A DNA stretch of 64,000 nucleotides, taken from NCBI GenBank assembly GCA_015680685.1, contig MNCI01003059.1:123043-187042 (forward strand), written 5' to 3'. A model generated the notes under the pieces. That model had not been told where the DNA came from and did not search any database. It saw only the letters and a program-made list of their open reading frames with translations. The translations under genes were made by a program, and so were the position numbers. Positions 1-13,210 of the stretch are shown here, in pieces (positions within the stretch are counted from its first letter, which is position 1; every line of letters begins with the position of its first letter). This DNA comes from Gnetum montanum (taxonomy: Eukaryota > Streptophyta > Gnetopsida > Gnetales > Gnetaceae).

Positions 1-151
1 AGACATGGGAAAAAATCTAACTCTGGAGGGATCAAACTACCAGAGCTTCGCTACTCTAAAACTAGGATCTTGAACAAGGGAGAGTCGGGTCTAATTTATA
101 GATATGGTGGCGGACTGCGATATCGCGGCCTATGCGAATCGCGTCTCATCA
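1..151 (-). mobile_element. LTR fragment, gypsy-like, cut by the window edge
   Basis: This is the terminal part of an LTR of the family seen again at 19063..19717 and 40786..41645. It ends in CTCATCA like those copies, has an antisense TATA motif (TATAAATTA read on -) near 93..103, and beyond it short palindromes around GCGATATCGC (117..126) and GCGAATCGC. In the other copies the palindromes also lie between the TATA motif and this terminus, so the transcribed direction is -. The rest of the LTR and any internal region lie outside the window. Confidence 0.6.
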
Positions 152-2640
152 ACTAGTTACTTAGTTCTTTCAACACATTGATTCATTTTCAAGCAATCTT
201 CATCCTTCCAAGTTTATAAATTGAGATTATTACATTTAAATTTTGTTGGTGCAAGCTCATTTTCTTCCTCTCCTCTAATGAAATCATTCATAAAATCCAC
301 ATATATCCATGCAAATGCATCATCATACTAATATGACCATATTAAATTATCTTTTGAAATGCACCATGTGATGGATTTTGTACTTCTTGATTCCAAGCAA
401 ATTTCCAAAAGCCTTTATGATCACACTTACCTAACATCTTTTAACAACATAAAAAAGAGTATTAATAATAGAACTAGGAAGCTTTTAAAAATAAAATATT
501 TTTAATAAAATGGAAACAAAGTTACAAATTTTGCATAGTGATTTTTATTTTAGCACCTTGCACCAGTAAGAAGAATAGGCCTTGGGAAAGTTAATACAAA
601 CTAAAATACTAAAGTTGAGTTGTATCAAATGCAAATATAAATGAGAATAATGAATTTTCTTAAAATTTAATAAACCTATATGATTAAAAACACCAAAATT
701 TAACAATTATTAGTTACCTATGGTCATCATATCATTACTAAATCTAGCACATGCACAAACAAAAGGAAAAGCAAAAGGAATTTTTGTTAAATGTCCATGT
801 AAAGTATGCATCTTGTAATATCAAATAAAAGATGTCATGAGACAAATAACATCAAAAGTTATGCATATCTTCACCTGCATTCCAAATGGATTTTCTAACA
901 CAAAAAAAAGAGAGAAAAAGAGATTTTTAACATCCTTATTAGGAATGTAATCATCATCACTATATTCTTACTATCCTCATGTTTAAGGTGAAACCATCAT
1001 TAAGAATATTTTTAGTCATGTTGACAGATAATGTTAAATTAGACAATGTATGAGTTGCTTTGGAATTGTAAATTATCATATAAAATCAATTAAAAAAAGA
1101 AATTAAAGCTATATTAAGGCAAAAAAAAAGTCAAGAGAGTTTAAAGATTTACATTACTTAATAGGTTTTACAGTGGTTGATAGCATGAAATATACTATTT
1201 GGAAATATAAAAAATTATGTTCAACACATATTAAAAAGATTAAAAATAAGAAACTAGCTTCACAAATAAGTCTTCTTATCCTTAAAAATAAAATTTTGGT
1301 TTATTATTTTTGTGTGGTATGGAGTTTCTCTACATCACTAGAATAGTAAATATGCACAAAAGTACTTTCAGTAACAACATATCATTTTACAAAGAATAGG
1401 AATTAAAGTTTTAAGAATAAGCATGAGATTTGCAAGCACATCTCACCATATTTGACATAAAATCAAATTTTTGATTGAAATTTTGTAGAAAGAATTTCCA
1501 GTCACAAGTGAAAAAAATAAAACTGAAATTTTTACTTACCTCTACTAAAAATATATTACCAAAGCTTTGCAAAAAGGCATAAACAAACTGAAATGTAATA
1601 TACAAGGCCATAATAATAATGTATTTTTTTCCTAAGCAAAAACGCTACCCATTCTGCTATTGCGAGAACTACGATTGATTTACTAATGCACATCCATTTG
1701 TGGTTACAAGATTTGTGCATGTGTCATCGCTGATCGAATATATTATAACACCAAATATATATCTGTGGAATAAAATGTTACAAGAAGAGCCTAGAGCAAA
1801 ATCAATAATGATTGAAATCAACAATGTTGAACTACGTTATGATGTATTTAGGTTAAAAAAATAGAGTTTTCACTCCTCTAATGACTACTAGGCTTTTCGA
1901 AATGTTGCAAAATGCATTGCTATAAAATGAGTAGAATTCTTCATATTTACAAAACTTTTAGCGCACTCCCATGGCTATGGCCTTTTCAAAATAGTGGTAA
2001 ATACCTCTTCATATTTACAAAACTTTCAACACACTCTCATAGTTGTGGCTTTTTCAAAGATGTGGAAAATGTGGCATTGTAAAATGATAACCAAAGGTCT
2101 TCATATTTCAGAGGTTGAATTTGTAACGCTAGTTAAAATAGAGTGAAACTTGAGAGAATGAGAAGCATGCATGCTATTGTTTTAACATGGACATGACATG
2201 AGATGGTACATAATCGATATGGATTAGTATATGGTTTTTCCACTCTCTAATAATATTTGCTTAGGATCTATTAGAAATGCCTTGAATATTTCATGATAAA
2301 ACTAACATTGAGATGTAGAGAAGGAGGCCCCTACCCTTGATTTCTCAAGCTCAGTATATGTCTCACAAAAACATTATCCTATAAAAAATTAGTTGGAACA
2401 TTAGCAAAAGTAGAGAAATAAGAAAATACTTTATGGGTGTTTTAATTGAGATCTTTATTTATAGGCTTTATTAGTTGGAACATTAGCAAAAGTAGAGAAA
2501 TAAGCAAAATCCTTCTACATCAGCACTTTCATTACTAGTTCTTACTGAAACATCTCTTTTTAAAGAAGAATTCTTTTTAGATATAGAGAATGTATTAGCA
2601 CCTTTAGGTTTAAAAGGATTAGTAAAAGGTTAAGAACTTG
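152..2640. other. AT-rich intergenic DNA with small tandem duplications
   Basis: No gene-like open frame was recognised. Two local duplications are visible: a 68-base unit at 1939..2006 repeated at 2007..2074 (starting CTTCATATTTACAAAACTTT), and a roughly 79-base unit near 2389..2506 carrying TTAGTTGGAACATTAGC twice. The short open frames here are of the size chance allows in such AT-rich DNA. Confidence 0.5.
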
Positions 2641-3440
2641 TTGTAGAAGATTTCATTTGTGCCTATTAAAAGTTGTTGTTACTTTTCCTCACAAATAACT
2701 TTTTTATTAAGAAGAGAACAAATACGAATAACATGGCCTTCAAAATGACAATAGCTACAATATCTTTGCAAATTGCAATATGTAATTTTCTAGGAAAAAT
2801 ACAGATTACTTACCTTAAGTTTTATTTTTATCTTCCTCTTTTATAAATAAATCTCTATAAAATAATGTGTGTACTACACACCATCTAGTAATGTTTTTGA
2901 CTTTGTCTTGAGAATTGTACTAATGATACTAACAATTTCATTTTCAATATTTTAAACTTTAAAAGAAAGATCTTCTAATTTAATTGTGCAAGGAATTTTA
3001 GAATAACAAGAAGAATTGGAATTAAAATCCACTTTCCATTCTTGAGTAATAAAATTTTTGTGCTAATCCATAAAAACTTTAAGATCTAAGGATTTTTCAA
3101 CCATTTAAGAATTGGCCAATTTGAAAAATAGAAAAGTTTGAGAAAAATATTGAACTTGCAAAACATTAATTTGAAAGCATTCAAGTATAGCCTGAATCAC
3201 TTGTGCAAAATCCTTCTTCAAGTGAATAAATCTAATAATCTATAGAAATATATATAATGAAGTCATATCTTTTGATAAAAATTCATATAAATCATTCGGT
3301 AAAACAAAATCAAAAGTTTCAAAATTCTTCACATTCTCTATAGTTTGAAAGACATTAATCAAATCAATTCTCATCACAAAATTTTTGGCTAAAATATCTT
3401 TGTAAGAAACCCTTGAGATTGACAACACTTCTAACATTTA
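2640..3440 (-). pseudogene. Decayed LINE ORF1 (nucleic-acid-binding protein), copy A
   Basis: Read on -, the stretch DFVLPNDLYEFLSKDM (about 3340..3290) matches DFLLPEDIFDSISQDF of the intact LINE ORF1 at 28256. About 590 bases further on is a zinc knuckle CX2CX4HX4C (CSYCHFEGHVIRIC, 2718..2759), matching CSYCHHAEHHISTC in the intact copy, where the spacing is about 555 bases. Stops and frameshifts interrupt the frame between the two. It is therefore a dead relative of the ORF1 of the LINE at 27415..32878. No ORF2 remnant was recognised beside it. Confidence 0.72.
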
Positions 3441-3799
3441 GCTTGTAACTAGCAACCTCTTAATTTTGGAGAGGATGATCTAATAGGAAAGGCTAGCATA
3501 ATATTGTTTACAAATCATTCATCACAACTGACCTTATGTTGAGCTTTTTTACCATTAGGGTTAGCTCCCTTCTTAATATAAAGTTTAATTTTTGAGTTAA
3601 CAACATTATTGTCTAACAAGAAAAAAGTTTCCTTATGAGCTACCTATTTGAACTAATTAATACTTACTCTAAAAAAATGTACATAGAAGCTTTTGTTTTC
3701 TTGGAATTTTTCATTGTTGTTGGATCATTCTTATCATTGATAGTAAATTAATTTTTAATATCTTCAATTTTATATTTTTTTTATATCCTCAACTTTAAC

Positions 3800-4460
3800 A
3801 CATTTTTCTTTTCCTCATCATCTTTTCTTTAGTAGAAAAAAGAATAAACATTAAACAAATGCCCATGACAAAAGTTGCAAAAATTATGAAGATTATAATA
3901 TGTGATTGGCTATATATAAGTCTTCTTTCTTGCTTATGATCCAATTTCTTTTTACAATGAAGAAAATTGATTTCAGGAAAAAATGTATATAAGAAGTAAA
4001 TGGTTTGGAAATAGGTTCCATATACTTAATGGGACCAAGGAGACTAATAATCTCTTGCTCAACTTTCTAAAAAATCAACGGAAGATTAAATAACTCAATA
4101 AAACATGGATTTTTAGAATATTCTTCAAATTCAACATCAAAATATGGAGTTCACTTATGAATGATTAAAATTGCATGCTTATGTGTAACTAGTCCTATAG
4201 CAAGGGCACACTGCACCATTAAAACATTGCCTAGCTTAACAAGCAGAAAAAAATGAGAATAATACTTAGCATGAATCACTTTTTGTCATATCCAAATGTC
4301 CTTTAAAAATTTCAAAGAACACATATCATGATGTAAAATCAGCTACTAATGACTTGTAAACATCACTAGGGAGAATAAAATTAGATGTCTTAGTTACATC
4401 AACATTAGTAGAAGAAGGAATCTCAAATTACAAATTTGCATTCTTAGAATTAATAGAAAA
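3800..4460 (-). pseudogene. Decayed LINE ORF1, copy B
   Basis: This is a second relative of the LINE ORF1, on - and just upstream of copy A in transcriptional order. NFILPSDVYKSLVADF (near 4390) matches the N-terminal DFLLPEDIFDSISQDF motif. A middle piece reads CLIELFNLPLIF, followed by VEQEIISLLGPI, matching CYVELPHLPLIF and IERDIVSTLGRV of the intact copy. A damaged zinc knuckle CNFCHGHLFNVY (about 3844..3879) has lost two spacer residues and the last Cys. Many stops; not functional. Copies A and B are in the same orientation about 0.4 kb apart and could be separate insertions or a tandem duplication. Confidence 0.7.
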
Positions 4461-4518
4461 TTTTGCATCAATAGAAAAATTACAAATTTTGGCATTGGTT
4501 AAAGAAATTGGAGTTAAT

Positions 4519-4692
4519 TTAGAACCCCCATAGGGGAATTGTAGATAGATCAAATCTCCTAGAGAAAAATCAAATCTACTCATACATCTAATTTCTATAA
4601 ATTAGAACTTTATAACTCAAGATTACCCTCCCAAATAGTACCCATAAATTGAAATTACCATATCAAGAATCTTATCACTAGGCTAACACTTT
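4519..4692 (-). mobile_element. tRNA-derived SINE, degenerate copy 1
   Basis: Read on -, it begins AAAGTGTTAGCCTAGTGATAAGA, which resembles a pol III A box (TRGCNNAGYNGG). A weak B-box region follows, then the body segment GTTATAAAGTTCTAATT shared with the copies at 26386..26542 and 27067..27213. The 3' end contains GGGGGTTCTAAATT, a poor version of the tail of the 26-kb copy. Recognition rests on the shared head and body; on its own it would not be identifiable. Confidence 0.5.
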
Positions 4693-5019
4693 CTTGTTTC
4701 ATCTCCCATTAATAACGAACCATGGGCTATTAAGCATCCACATCTTTACGGTACATAATGTAAGCTTGGCATTACCTCCCTTGTATCTCTATGCTTTTAC
4801 AATTGATGGATTACTTGGTGTGATTGCAAACTTTTTTATAACATTAATACCTTTTAAAAGTTTCCCTTTTGCATAATTTGGATAGAAATTTAATTATTTA
4901 AGATTCTAATAACAATATTCTTGATTTTTCATGTTGAAATTGAATTTTTAGTTATGTCCATAGAGATCCTCTTGAATCTATCATACTACACTAATTCAAA
5001 ATTCTTTTTATGGAAACTT

Positions 5020-5107
5020 TTTTGTTCATAACTTAATGTTGCGCATTGGAATTAAACCTGTCACTTGGGATTTCTATGCCAAGACTCTTACTATTAAGCT
5101 ACCACTC
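5020..5107 (-). mobile_element. tRNA-derived SINE head, degenerate copy 2
   Basis: On - it reads GAGTGGTAGCTTAATAGTAAGAGTC (A-box region), then CCCAAGTGACAGGTTTAATTCC (B-box region, consensus GGTTCGANTCC), then GTTATGAACAAAAAAG. The last part matches the unit amplified in the PPR intron (GTTATGGACAAAA), so this belongs to the same subtype as 34440..34777. Confidence 0.5.
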
Positions 5108-5112
5108 ATTTT

Positions 5113-7151
5113 TATTTTTAATACTACTATTTGGCCAAGATATGATTATCTATGGAATGTCAACCATAATGTGTAATTATTGAAGCATCTCATTTATAAG
5201 ATATGAAATGCTTTCATTCCTTAAAAAATTAAGCACTTTTATGATATTTGATTTAGCAATATTTGCATATTAGTATTCACTGCTTTCATTTAGATGTTCA
5301 TGACCTTACACATTATCTTTGCAACATGGAAGATTCATTCTTCCCTTCCTTTTTACTTATCTTATTGTTTGAAGTTCTTGGTCTTGGTGATATTTACAAA
5401 GTTTTAAGTCAAGGTTGGATGAAGTTTTATTTGACTATGGATGATGATCCTTTTCTTCAATTTCAATTATTTTTGCTTCACACTTAAACTTGCTTTCATT
5501 CCCTTGTTATTTATGTCATTTATAAATTTTGAAGTAATGTGGTTTAATGTTAATTTTCTTCCTTGGTTCAAGAAAACATCATTTAATAACTCATACTTCA
5601 ATTTTATCCTTGAATGTTTTAGTTTATTTCTTTTTGGTTTATAGGAAGCCTTTAATAGCTAGTGAGAACCCAAGAGGACACCTCTTAAAAAAAGGCAAGG
5701 TTTTATCCTTTTCATACTCTAGATGAGAGGTTTTTTTCATTTCATTTCATTTCTTTTTTTGGATTAACTAAGAGATAAAAAATTGAAAAAGGATCCCAAA
5801 ACTACTAAACTTTATTTTTAATATCTCTTGTTCTGAAATTTCCTATCTCTTCCATGGTGCTTCTTTATGATTGTATACTAAATTTTCTCATTTTTAATGC
5901 ATTTTATTTTTAGGTCTACAACCCATCCTTAAACCCCAAAGCTCCCTACCCCTTACCACAATCACACTTGTGGTGTTTAAGATATACTTATTAAATAGCA
6001 ATAAGTGCAAAGGGTGTTGCTAGTAAGAGTATAGTTCTAAACCATCTAAATAATGAGCAGCGTGGAATTACCTCTATTATTGCAAAAGAAAGTATAGTTG
6101 ATATATTATCACTTCAATCAAACCAATTTCATTAATCCTAGCTAGGGTGTGAATTTGATGTTCAATCTTACATGTGATGAAATTTTTTTATGAAGTGTTA
6201 GCAAAAATCTTACCTAAAAACTTACTTGTAAATATTTACTTCACACATCAAATTTATAGAAAATTTTTTAATATAAGATAATTCATATATTAAAATCCCC
6301 AAATATTTAAATATGATTTTAAGTAAAATCCCCAAATCTCTTCCAAAGTTAAATGTTTTTTTAGCTAAACTATTGTCCTTAAAATTCATCAAAGTTTGAG
6401 TTAATTTTTCAATTGAAGTGTGATTTTAATTACTTATTCAATATTGCACTTGCTATAAAACTCAAACCAAATGATATTTAGGTTTCTACGAAAACTATAC
6501 ACAAGTAACACACAAGGAAGGAGTACTTTCTTGGTAGATACAAAAACCTTTTTTTAGTAAAATTGTTTGTAATACCATTGGTTCTATTCAAAATAAAAAT
6601 TTCAATGGCCTATTATAAAAAAAAATTGCAAAACTAACATGAAAAATAATGCATAAGCAACTTTTAATTTTATTACAAGCTAAATGGTTTCTATAGAACT
6701 AATCAAGATGAAGTAGGACATTAACCTTAATCTAGCTTTACTATGCTTAGTCTAACTTTATTATCCTTATCTACAAATAAATTATGTAGGTATCAAGTTT
6801 GCAACAACTTCATGCAATCGGGGAAAATTTACTAAGATTAAAATATTACAAGAAAGAAATACTTAGGTTAACATATTGCATCAGTTTGTGTTGATGTCCT
6901 AAAAAAACTATGCAATTTAGAAAAATTCAGATGCAAGCAAATACGGTTGAGATGGCTGCGAAAAATTTAAGTTTCTAGAGAAAAATGTACGTAAACTCAA
7001 GGTTGCCACAAGGAATGCCACAAAATGCATGCCTTTCACACAAAAAGCTTGCCCAAGAAGCCAAAATCATGAGGCTATTAATTTTAATGCATATGAATTG
7101 TCGAAAGTATTGGCAACATCATCAATATATTGAAGTAGATAATTGGGGACT
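5113..7151. other. AT-rich intergenic DNA, nothing recognised
   Basis: No conserved protein, RNA gene or element boundary was found. A 74-residue open frame at 5263..5487 and a 67-residue one at 5441..5644 have no recognisable motif and look like chance frames. Confidence 0.4.
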
Positions 7152-7156
7152 CATAG

Positions 7157-7728
7157 TGTAACAACGTTGTCCCTAACATTGCTCGGCACCCCAAGGAATT
7201 CACTAAGATCCAATGGATCTAGGGTGGAAGACCTAGGGAATACACCTCAAGTAAGCAAGCAACTCAAGAGTGAGTGCAAGTAGCAACACAACTTCTTATT
7301 ATGTATGGAAACGCACCTCACAAAGGGTAACCAACTCCAAATGAGGACCAAGCACACAAGCAACCCTGCAGACAACATCGGTGGGAGGGGAAACGATGCA
7401 CCTACAAGGGAAGGTGCCTCACACCCAAATCCCTCACAATTTGGTACAAGGTGTGGCCTAGCACTGCACCAAAACTATCCAGTCTTGGCTGCCTACATAT
7501 CTACGACCACCGTAAAATTAGGGTCGTGTAGTTCTCCACGGTGAGGGTAAAATGAAGAGGACTTAAGAGAGAGTTACAACAGGAGGGTGTCCTGTTGCTA
7601 ACTTGGTACCACCAAGCTAGGATGGATTTTCTAACACTTGAGTCACTTGAGGATGCCTCAAAGTGTTCCATGGCCCTCGAACCATGGGAAGAGCCTAGGA
7701 GAACCACCACCCTGGGATATCTCTCATA
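7157..7728 (-). repeat. 3' LTR of the LARD element
   Basis: It starts TGTAACAACGTTG on + and ends ATCTCTCATA, where the right LTR has ATCTCTCACA. On - the normal TG start has therefore mutated to TA in this copy. It aligns along its length with 13211..13790, with scattered substitutions and a few small indels. Confidence 0.9.
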
Positions 7729-7738
7729 ATCCTCCCTT
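7729..7738 (-). other. Polypurine tract of the LARD element
   Basis: On - it reads AAGGGAGGAT and directly abuts the 3' LTR, where second-strand priming occurs. Confidence 0.65.
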
Positions 7739-10700
7739 GCACAAAGAAGTGACATCCTTGGAGCATAGCCTAGGATAGCTTCAAGAGTACACTTCTATAT
7801 GGGTTTGGAACTTTGTCAACTTCAGGGATCCATCAACTCCTCTGACACCAGACTTGAAGGAAGATACCAACCCCAACACCTAATACGTCCTTCCATCCAA
7901 TGCCTTGCATGAAATGCAAGGGGCACTTGGAGGAAGCCAAAAGACTTCCCAACTCTGTAACAAGCGGGAGTAGTCTAACCCAAAGGGCCAACATCTCTAA
8001 GGCATCCCCTAGATCTGTCCCTTCTTAGGTCTAGAGACTTATCTTCTTGCGTAGGCCCATACCTATGCAAGAAGACAAGCTCCTCTTTCACAAGTCCAAT
8101 CAAGTTCCTTTATGAATGGCATCTCAGCACCCATCGATTTTTTTTATCGATTTTGAGGGCTCACTAGGGCCACTACCCATGGTGATGGATTTGGGAACAT
8201 TAAACCAAGAGGGAGGACATGCTCCAAAAGAGCCATGTCTTCCCAAGCAACTCACGCTTGCCAGAACTCCATGTTCTGTTACTCGCATCCAGACCCATGG
8301 GGTCTCACCAGTGCAACCATCTAAGCACTGATTCCACGTGCATCTGTACCATGCACATTTTTTTCCATCATGTCGGTTCAAGCTGGTATGAAGGAAGTCA
8401 AGCATGTTCTCCCTTCTAAAAAAGGTACAAGGGTATATCTTTTGAGCTTGACCTTGCCGTCCACAGACACCAGCATCACATACCTCAATTCACCATCCAA
8501 TAGTATTCCATTGCCATAATGAGAGAGAAGATCCAAAATCTGTTTGGAAACTTCTCCAAGAGGCTATCATACAACAAGCCCAAACTGTCATCAACAACTC
8601 TTGTAATTGTTCAACATCGAGAATGCCTGCTCAAATATTAGAACAAGTCGAGGATCTATTAAGTAGCCAACACCATGATAATCCTCCATACACACGTCTC
8701 ATGTCAACCGTAAGCACATCATCGATTGCAACTATAATATCCTGTTCAAGGGGAAGGATCAACTGCACTTGTAACATACAGGCTATCCTTCCCACTCCAA
8801 GTTATGGGACAAGCACCATTTTCTGAACACTAGGTCTAGGAAAGAATATGGAGTCACCTCTGAGAGCAACCAGATCATGAATTCTCCAAGGAACATCGAG
8901 GTTTCTAGAATTTGAATTTCCTCACCGTATCAAGAACAACCACATCTCTTGATCAACACCTTTTCATTAGATTTTGAACTTGAAGGAAAGATCCCTTTTG
9001 GGAGGTTTCCTCCATAGGTAAGTATAGCAGCCCAACTATACCTTACCCATAATACGCCCAAGTAGTCCACGTAGCCAATAGAACCATATTGTCAAACTAT
9101 CACCAGCTGAGGGAAGACATGGATTCACAAGTCTTACCCAAATTTGATTTCACCTTGAGAACAAATCGAGATGTCAAGGAGTTCATCCCTTTAAAATTTT
9201 ATCAAGGGGGATTTTGGGTTTCATCTTGGGAAATTTGGGTTTTTGTTTCATACATCCCAGTTAAGCCCATTTACATTAATTATGGTGGACAAGGCCACAC
9301 CACTACCTATTATCATTCAACATAAACAACAAGTGCAAGTTAACAAAACATTTTTCCCATAGGAGGACTAGGTTCTCAAGATAGTTTTACAATAATGGGC
9401 TTCACCATCATCAACTACAACTCAACAAAATACACGATTCATCCCTGAAGGGTTTACAATAAGGGTGGTCTACCAGAGAACCCCAATAAGGAAGTCCCTT
9501 TGGAGCCTCCAAAACTAAGAGAGTACATAACATCATGCCTTGCTTACAAGAAGGAAGATACATATATTTAGGCTACATCAACAATGCGGCCTCATGAAGG
9601 AGGTTCCGTGAATTTCACCAAGGTAACAACATTCTGTATCTAAAAACAATTCCCAAGATTTCACAAACATGGGGCAACTACTTCTAAGTCCCAACTAGGA
9701 AAAAACTGTCTCAATACCACTTGCCTTATTATTTCAGGAACTAAAGAGGGCATCCATCAGAATGAAGAATGACCCCTCATAGGATTAGAGATTCACCAAG
9801 TAATAGAGTCCTCAACCCTGTTGTCCCACCAGGGAGGTGAGGACGTCAACATGAATTAACATTACACCAAGGACATCAGACAATACATTAGGGAGAGATG
9901 GTGTGATACATTAGTGTTAATAAAAAACTGAGTACACAGGGAGATTTGGCAAGACACCATAACCTGTTAGGCACAATGAGCTCCTAGTTATGGAATCACA
10001 CCATATTCAACGAAAGCACCAATAAGTCCCAAGCCATGAGAGCACAACATAGCCCTCAGAAGAGTTAAAAGTAATTGATCATGAGAGCACTCCATCAGCA
10101 ACGAAGCACCAGAAGCCCCCAATCATGAGAGCATAAGCTCAAGGGTTTTCGAGCACATTTAAGCCCACTAAGTAAGGCCACCAGGAGAAGTCACAATTTT
10201 TGTAACTGTAACATCATTTATTTGAGGATGGACCACCATCCCAATGTTTGCACAACTGCCCACAATCACATCCAGCATGGAAGAGGGAGTCTAGGTGCCA
10301 ATACCCAGAACTTAACTCAAATCCACTGTTAAACATCGCAGCATCACGTTGATTTGAATTTCAGTCTACCATTGTAATTCACATGGCCACAGTGAACCAA
10401 CCATTATCAAGCTAAAGCACCTCAAACCAATTTGTTTGTATTTTAGGCTACATACAACCATTGATCGTCTATGGATAAGATCTTTGCTAGTCTAGGAACA
10501 GAAGAGAAAGTGTTTCCAAGATTTTTCTTATCTCAAGGACATTCACCAAAGCACACACCATCAAGGCATGCCAACATCACCAAGAACACATGGAACTAGC
10601 TCAAGAGCACAATGGGCAAGGACATGCCCTGGTCCATTCATTACAACACCGTATCACAACTAAAGAATTTCCCATGAGGTTTTCAACAGAATTATACATC

Positions 10701-11665
10701 AACGCACAAAGGTCGTTTACAACATATAGTAAGGGTGCTTCAAAACAAGCACTAGAAAACATCATACATCAAGCTTGGCCTTGTCATAGGGTGTGGCATA
10801 GGCCTACAACGAGGAGACAACTGAGTCAAATAGGGCAATACATCTAGCACTTTTGAGTGCATACTATCAAATTGAGAATATCATAAGGATACATTTCACA
10901 CAGCTGAGGACAGGAATACATTTTAATGGGAACATACATGGTATTTGGGAATGCTACCCAGGCCTAGAAGGCTATAGGATGAACTACTTGAGCCCATCCT
11001 AGGCTAAAGGATTTAGGCCACTAGGAACATACCACAAAAGAACCATGCTATTCTGAGAAAAACCTCTCTCTGTCACAAAGCATAAACGATCATTTGTCAC
11101 ATTACACCATTGTCTCAAAACGTACATGATCGATCGTCGCACTGAACCCATTACACAACTACCATAAAATGAAAACAATTTGGGACACGAACACAACGAT
11201 TGAATAATGAAACACACCAACTGAGTATCCACCACCTACCAAAGTGGGACCTCAATGCATTGGCCACTCGTGAGCCATCAGTATCCAGCATGGCCAAGGA
11301 TACCATTTCATGCCATTTGCTAGCCCAATATCTGTAGGGTCTAGGATAGATCACCGTCCTCTGTTAGTGCTCACCTAGCATTGAGAGGCAAACAAATCAT
11401 AATGTACTTGCTGATTCATCACAACCAAGGTACTAATAAATCCACAACCTAGTGTTGGGATTCTGTGATCAAATAATCAATTCATGAAGGCCTTAAGAGC
11501 ACATATCTTCCCCATAGACATAGTGCTCATAGAATCAACTGAGGTCACCACTGGCTTCATCTTTGTACCTATGTTGCATGCAAACACAAAGACAAAAGCT
11601 TAGAAACATAGAAGTTAGCAAGAACATGATCAACACATCAACCTCATACACAACCATCAAGCATG

Positions 11666-11885
11666 ATCATATAATAGAGTAATATCACTCTTGCAACATC
11701 ATAAAAAGCAAGACCTTAGCAACATGCATAGAGATCAATCATGCAACACGTTGATGGATCAATTAGATACACTCAATCATATAATAGAGTAATATCACTC
11801 TTGCAACATCATAAAAAGTAAGACCTTAGCAACATGCATAGAGATCAACCATGCAACACATTGATGGGTCAATTAGATACACTCA
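11666..11885. repeat. Two tandem 110-base units inside the LARD element
   Basis: The unit starting ATCATATAATAGAGTAATAT at 11666 repeats at 11776 with a handful of substitutions. It lies inside the non-coding internal region. Confidence 0.9.
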
Positions 11886-13196
11886 AACAAATGATTTCAT
11901 CATGAGGAACACCCAGAGAGAGCTAGAACACTCTTAGAATTTCAAGATTCATATATAACAATCATTCCCAGCCACTAACATTGGTTTCAACCAAGATCAA
12001 AATCTCAACATAATCGTAAGAGGCATGGGCAATAGAGAATCTTCATCTCAACTCAAAAATAAGGTGGAAGACTAAGGTCTATCCAACAACAGGTCTGTAT
12101 AAAACCAATTCTCGCAACAATGAGCAACATCACGGAGGATGCATCCACAAGAAAGAATCTCAGCAAAAGAGGTGCGGTCTCAATAAGAACCAATAATAGG
12201 ATGAGCCACACCAGTAGTCTTCGAATCAAAGTGACCAAGAAATTTCACCAATCAAAAGAGTGATGCCACAAACCCAAAGGCAACACAACCAGCTCAAACA
12301 AGGGAGCACTACTCATGAAAGATTAGCAACAAGGGCAATCCTGCCTCATGCACAAAATGTTGTCACAACAAGACAACAAACATTTAGCTTTGGGATGGCA
12401 CAAAGGACCTCAAAATGCATCCTCAACAATCCCACCAACAAGTCATCATACAGCGTAGGACACAAAGCCTTACATTACGAACGATGGAAGTGACGAAGGT
12501 AACACACATGTAGAATTTCAAAGCACAACTAAGAAGACACGTATACACACATAGACAAACATACAATCACAAACACGAGCATACGAAGTCGATCGGCAAT
12601 GGTCTTAATCGACCCAGAACAAGGCTCACCAAGAGCACATGTCCAAAGGCCCTCCATCTTGAGGTACCTGGGAACCATCTTATCCCAATTTGTATTTCCC
12701 AAACTCACTGTATCTAGGGTGAGTGGGAGTGCAAGGATATCCTATCTTGCACAATTTAACCAATGCCATCTTGAAACATGTCATCTGGATGGAAACCAAA
12801 GTGGAGACTCGGTCCAATTCATCCCAAATGAATCACTAGAAACGTGAGATAAGAGATCCTTGAGCAACAAAATTCTTGAGTTTCCAATAGAACTCTTCTT
12901 TACAATATCGAATACAATCACAACTAGTCCAACCATAAGTAAACAAGTAGAGGACAATACCACAACACAATTGTATACATCCTTAAAGAGAACAACATAT
13001 AACAATTGCTCATAATGTAACATTGGTCCCTTCATGAAGAGTGTAAAAATATCACCATAAGTCAACTCTTCAAAGAATACATAAGGATATGATCCTAGAT
13101 CACTTAGGTATTAATCTAAAGGGCCATTAATCAAACAACCTCAAAGGAGTAACACAACCAAAGAGCACATGTATATCACAACACAATTTCAAAAAT

Positions 13197-13208
13197 GCTC
13201 TGATACCA
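13197..13208 (-). other. Primer-binding site (initiator Met tRNA) of the LARD element
   Basis: On - it reads TGGTATCAGAGC, an exact match to the usual plant primer site complementary to the 3' end of initiator Met-tRNA. It lies two bases inside the 5' LTR and fixes the element's orientation. Confidence 0.92.
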
Positions 13209-13210
13209 TC

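Noticed and set aside
7305-13065. Some fifteen open frames of 60 to 94 codons inside the LARD element
   Set aside because: They fall on both strands, match no retroelement protein and are not kept equally in the two LTRs.
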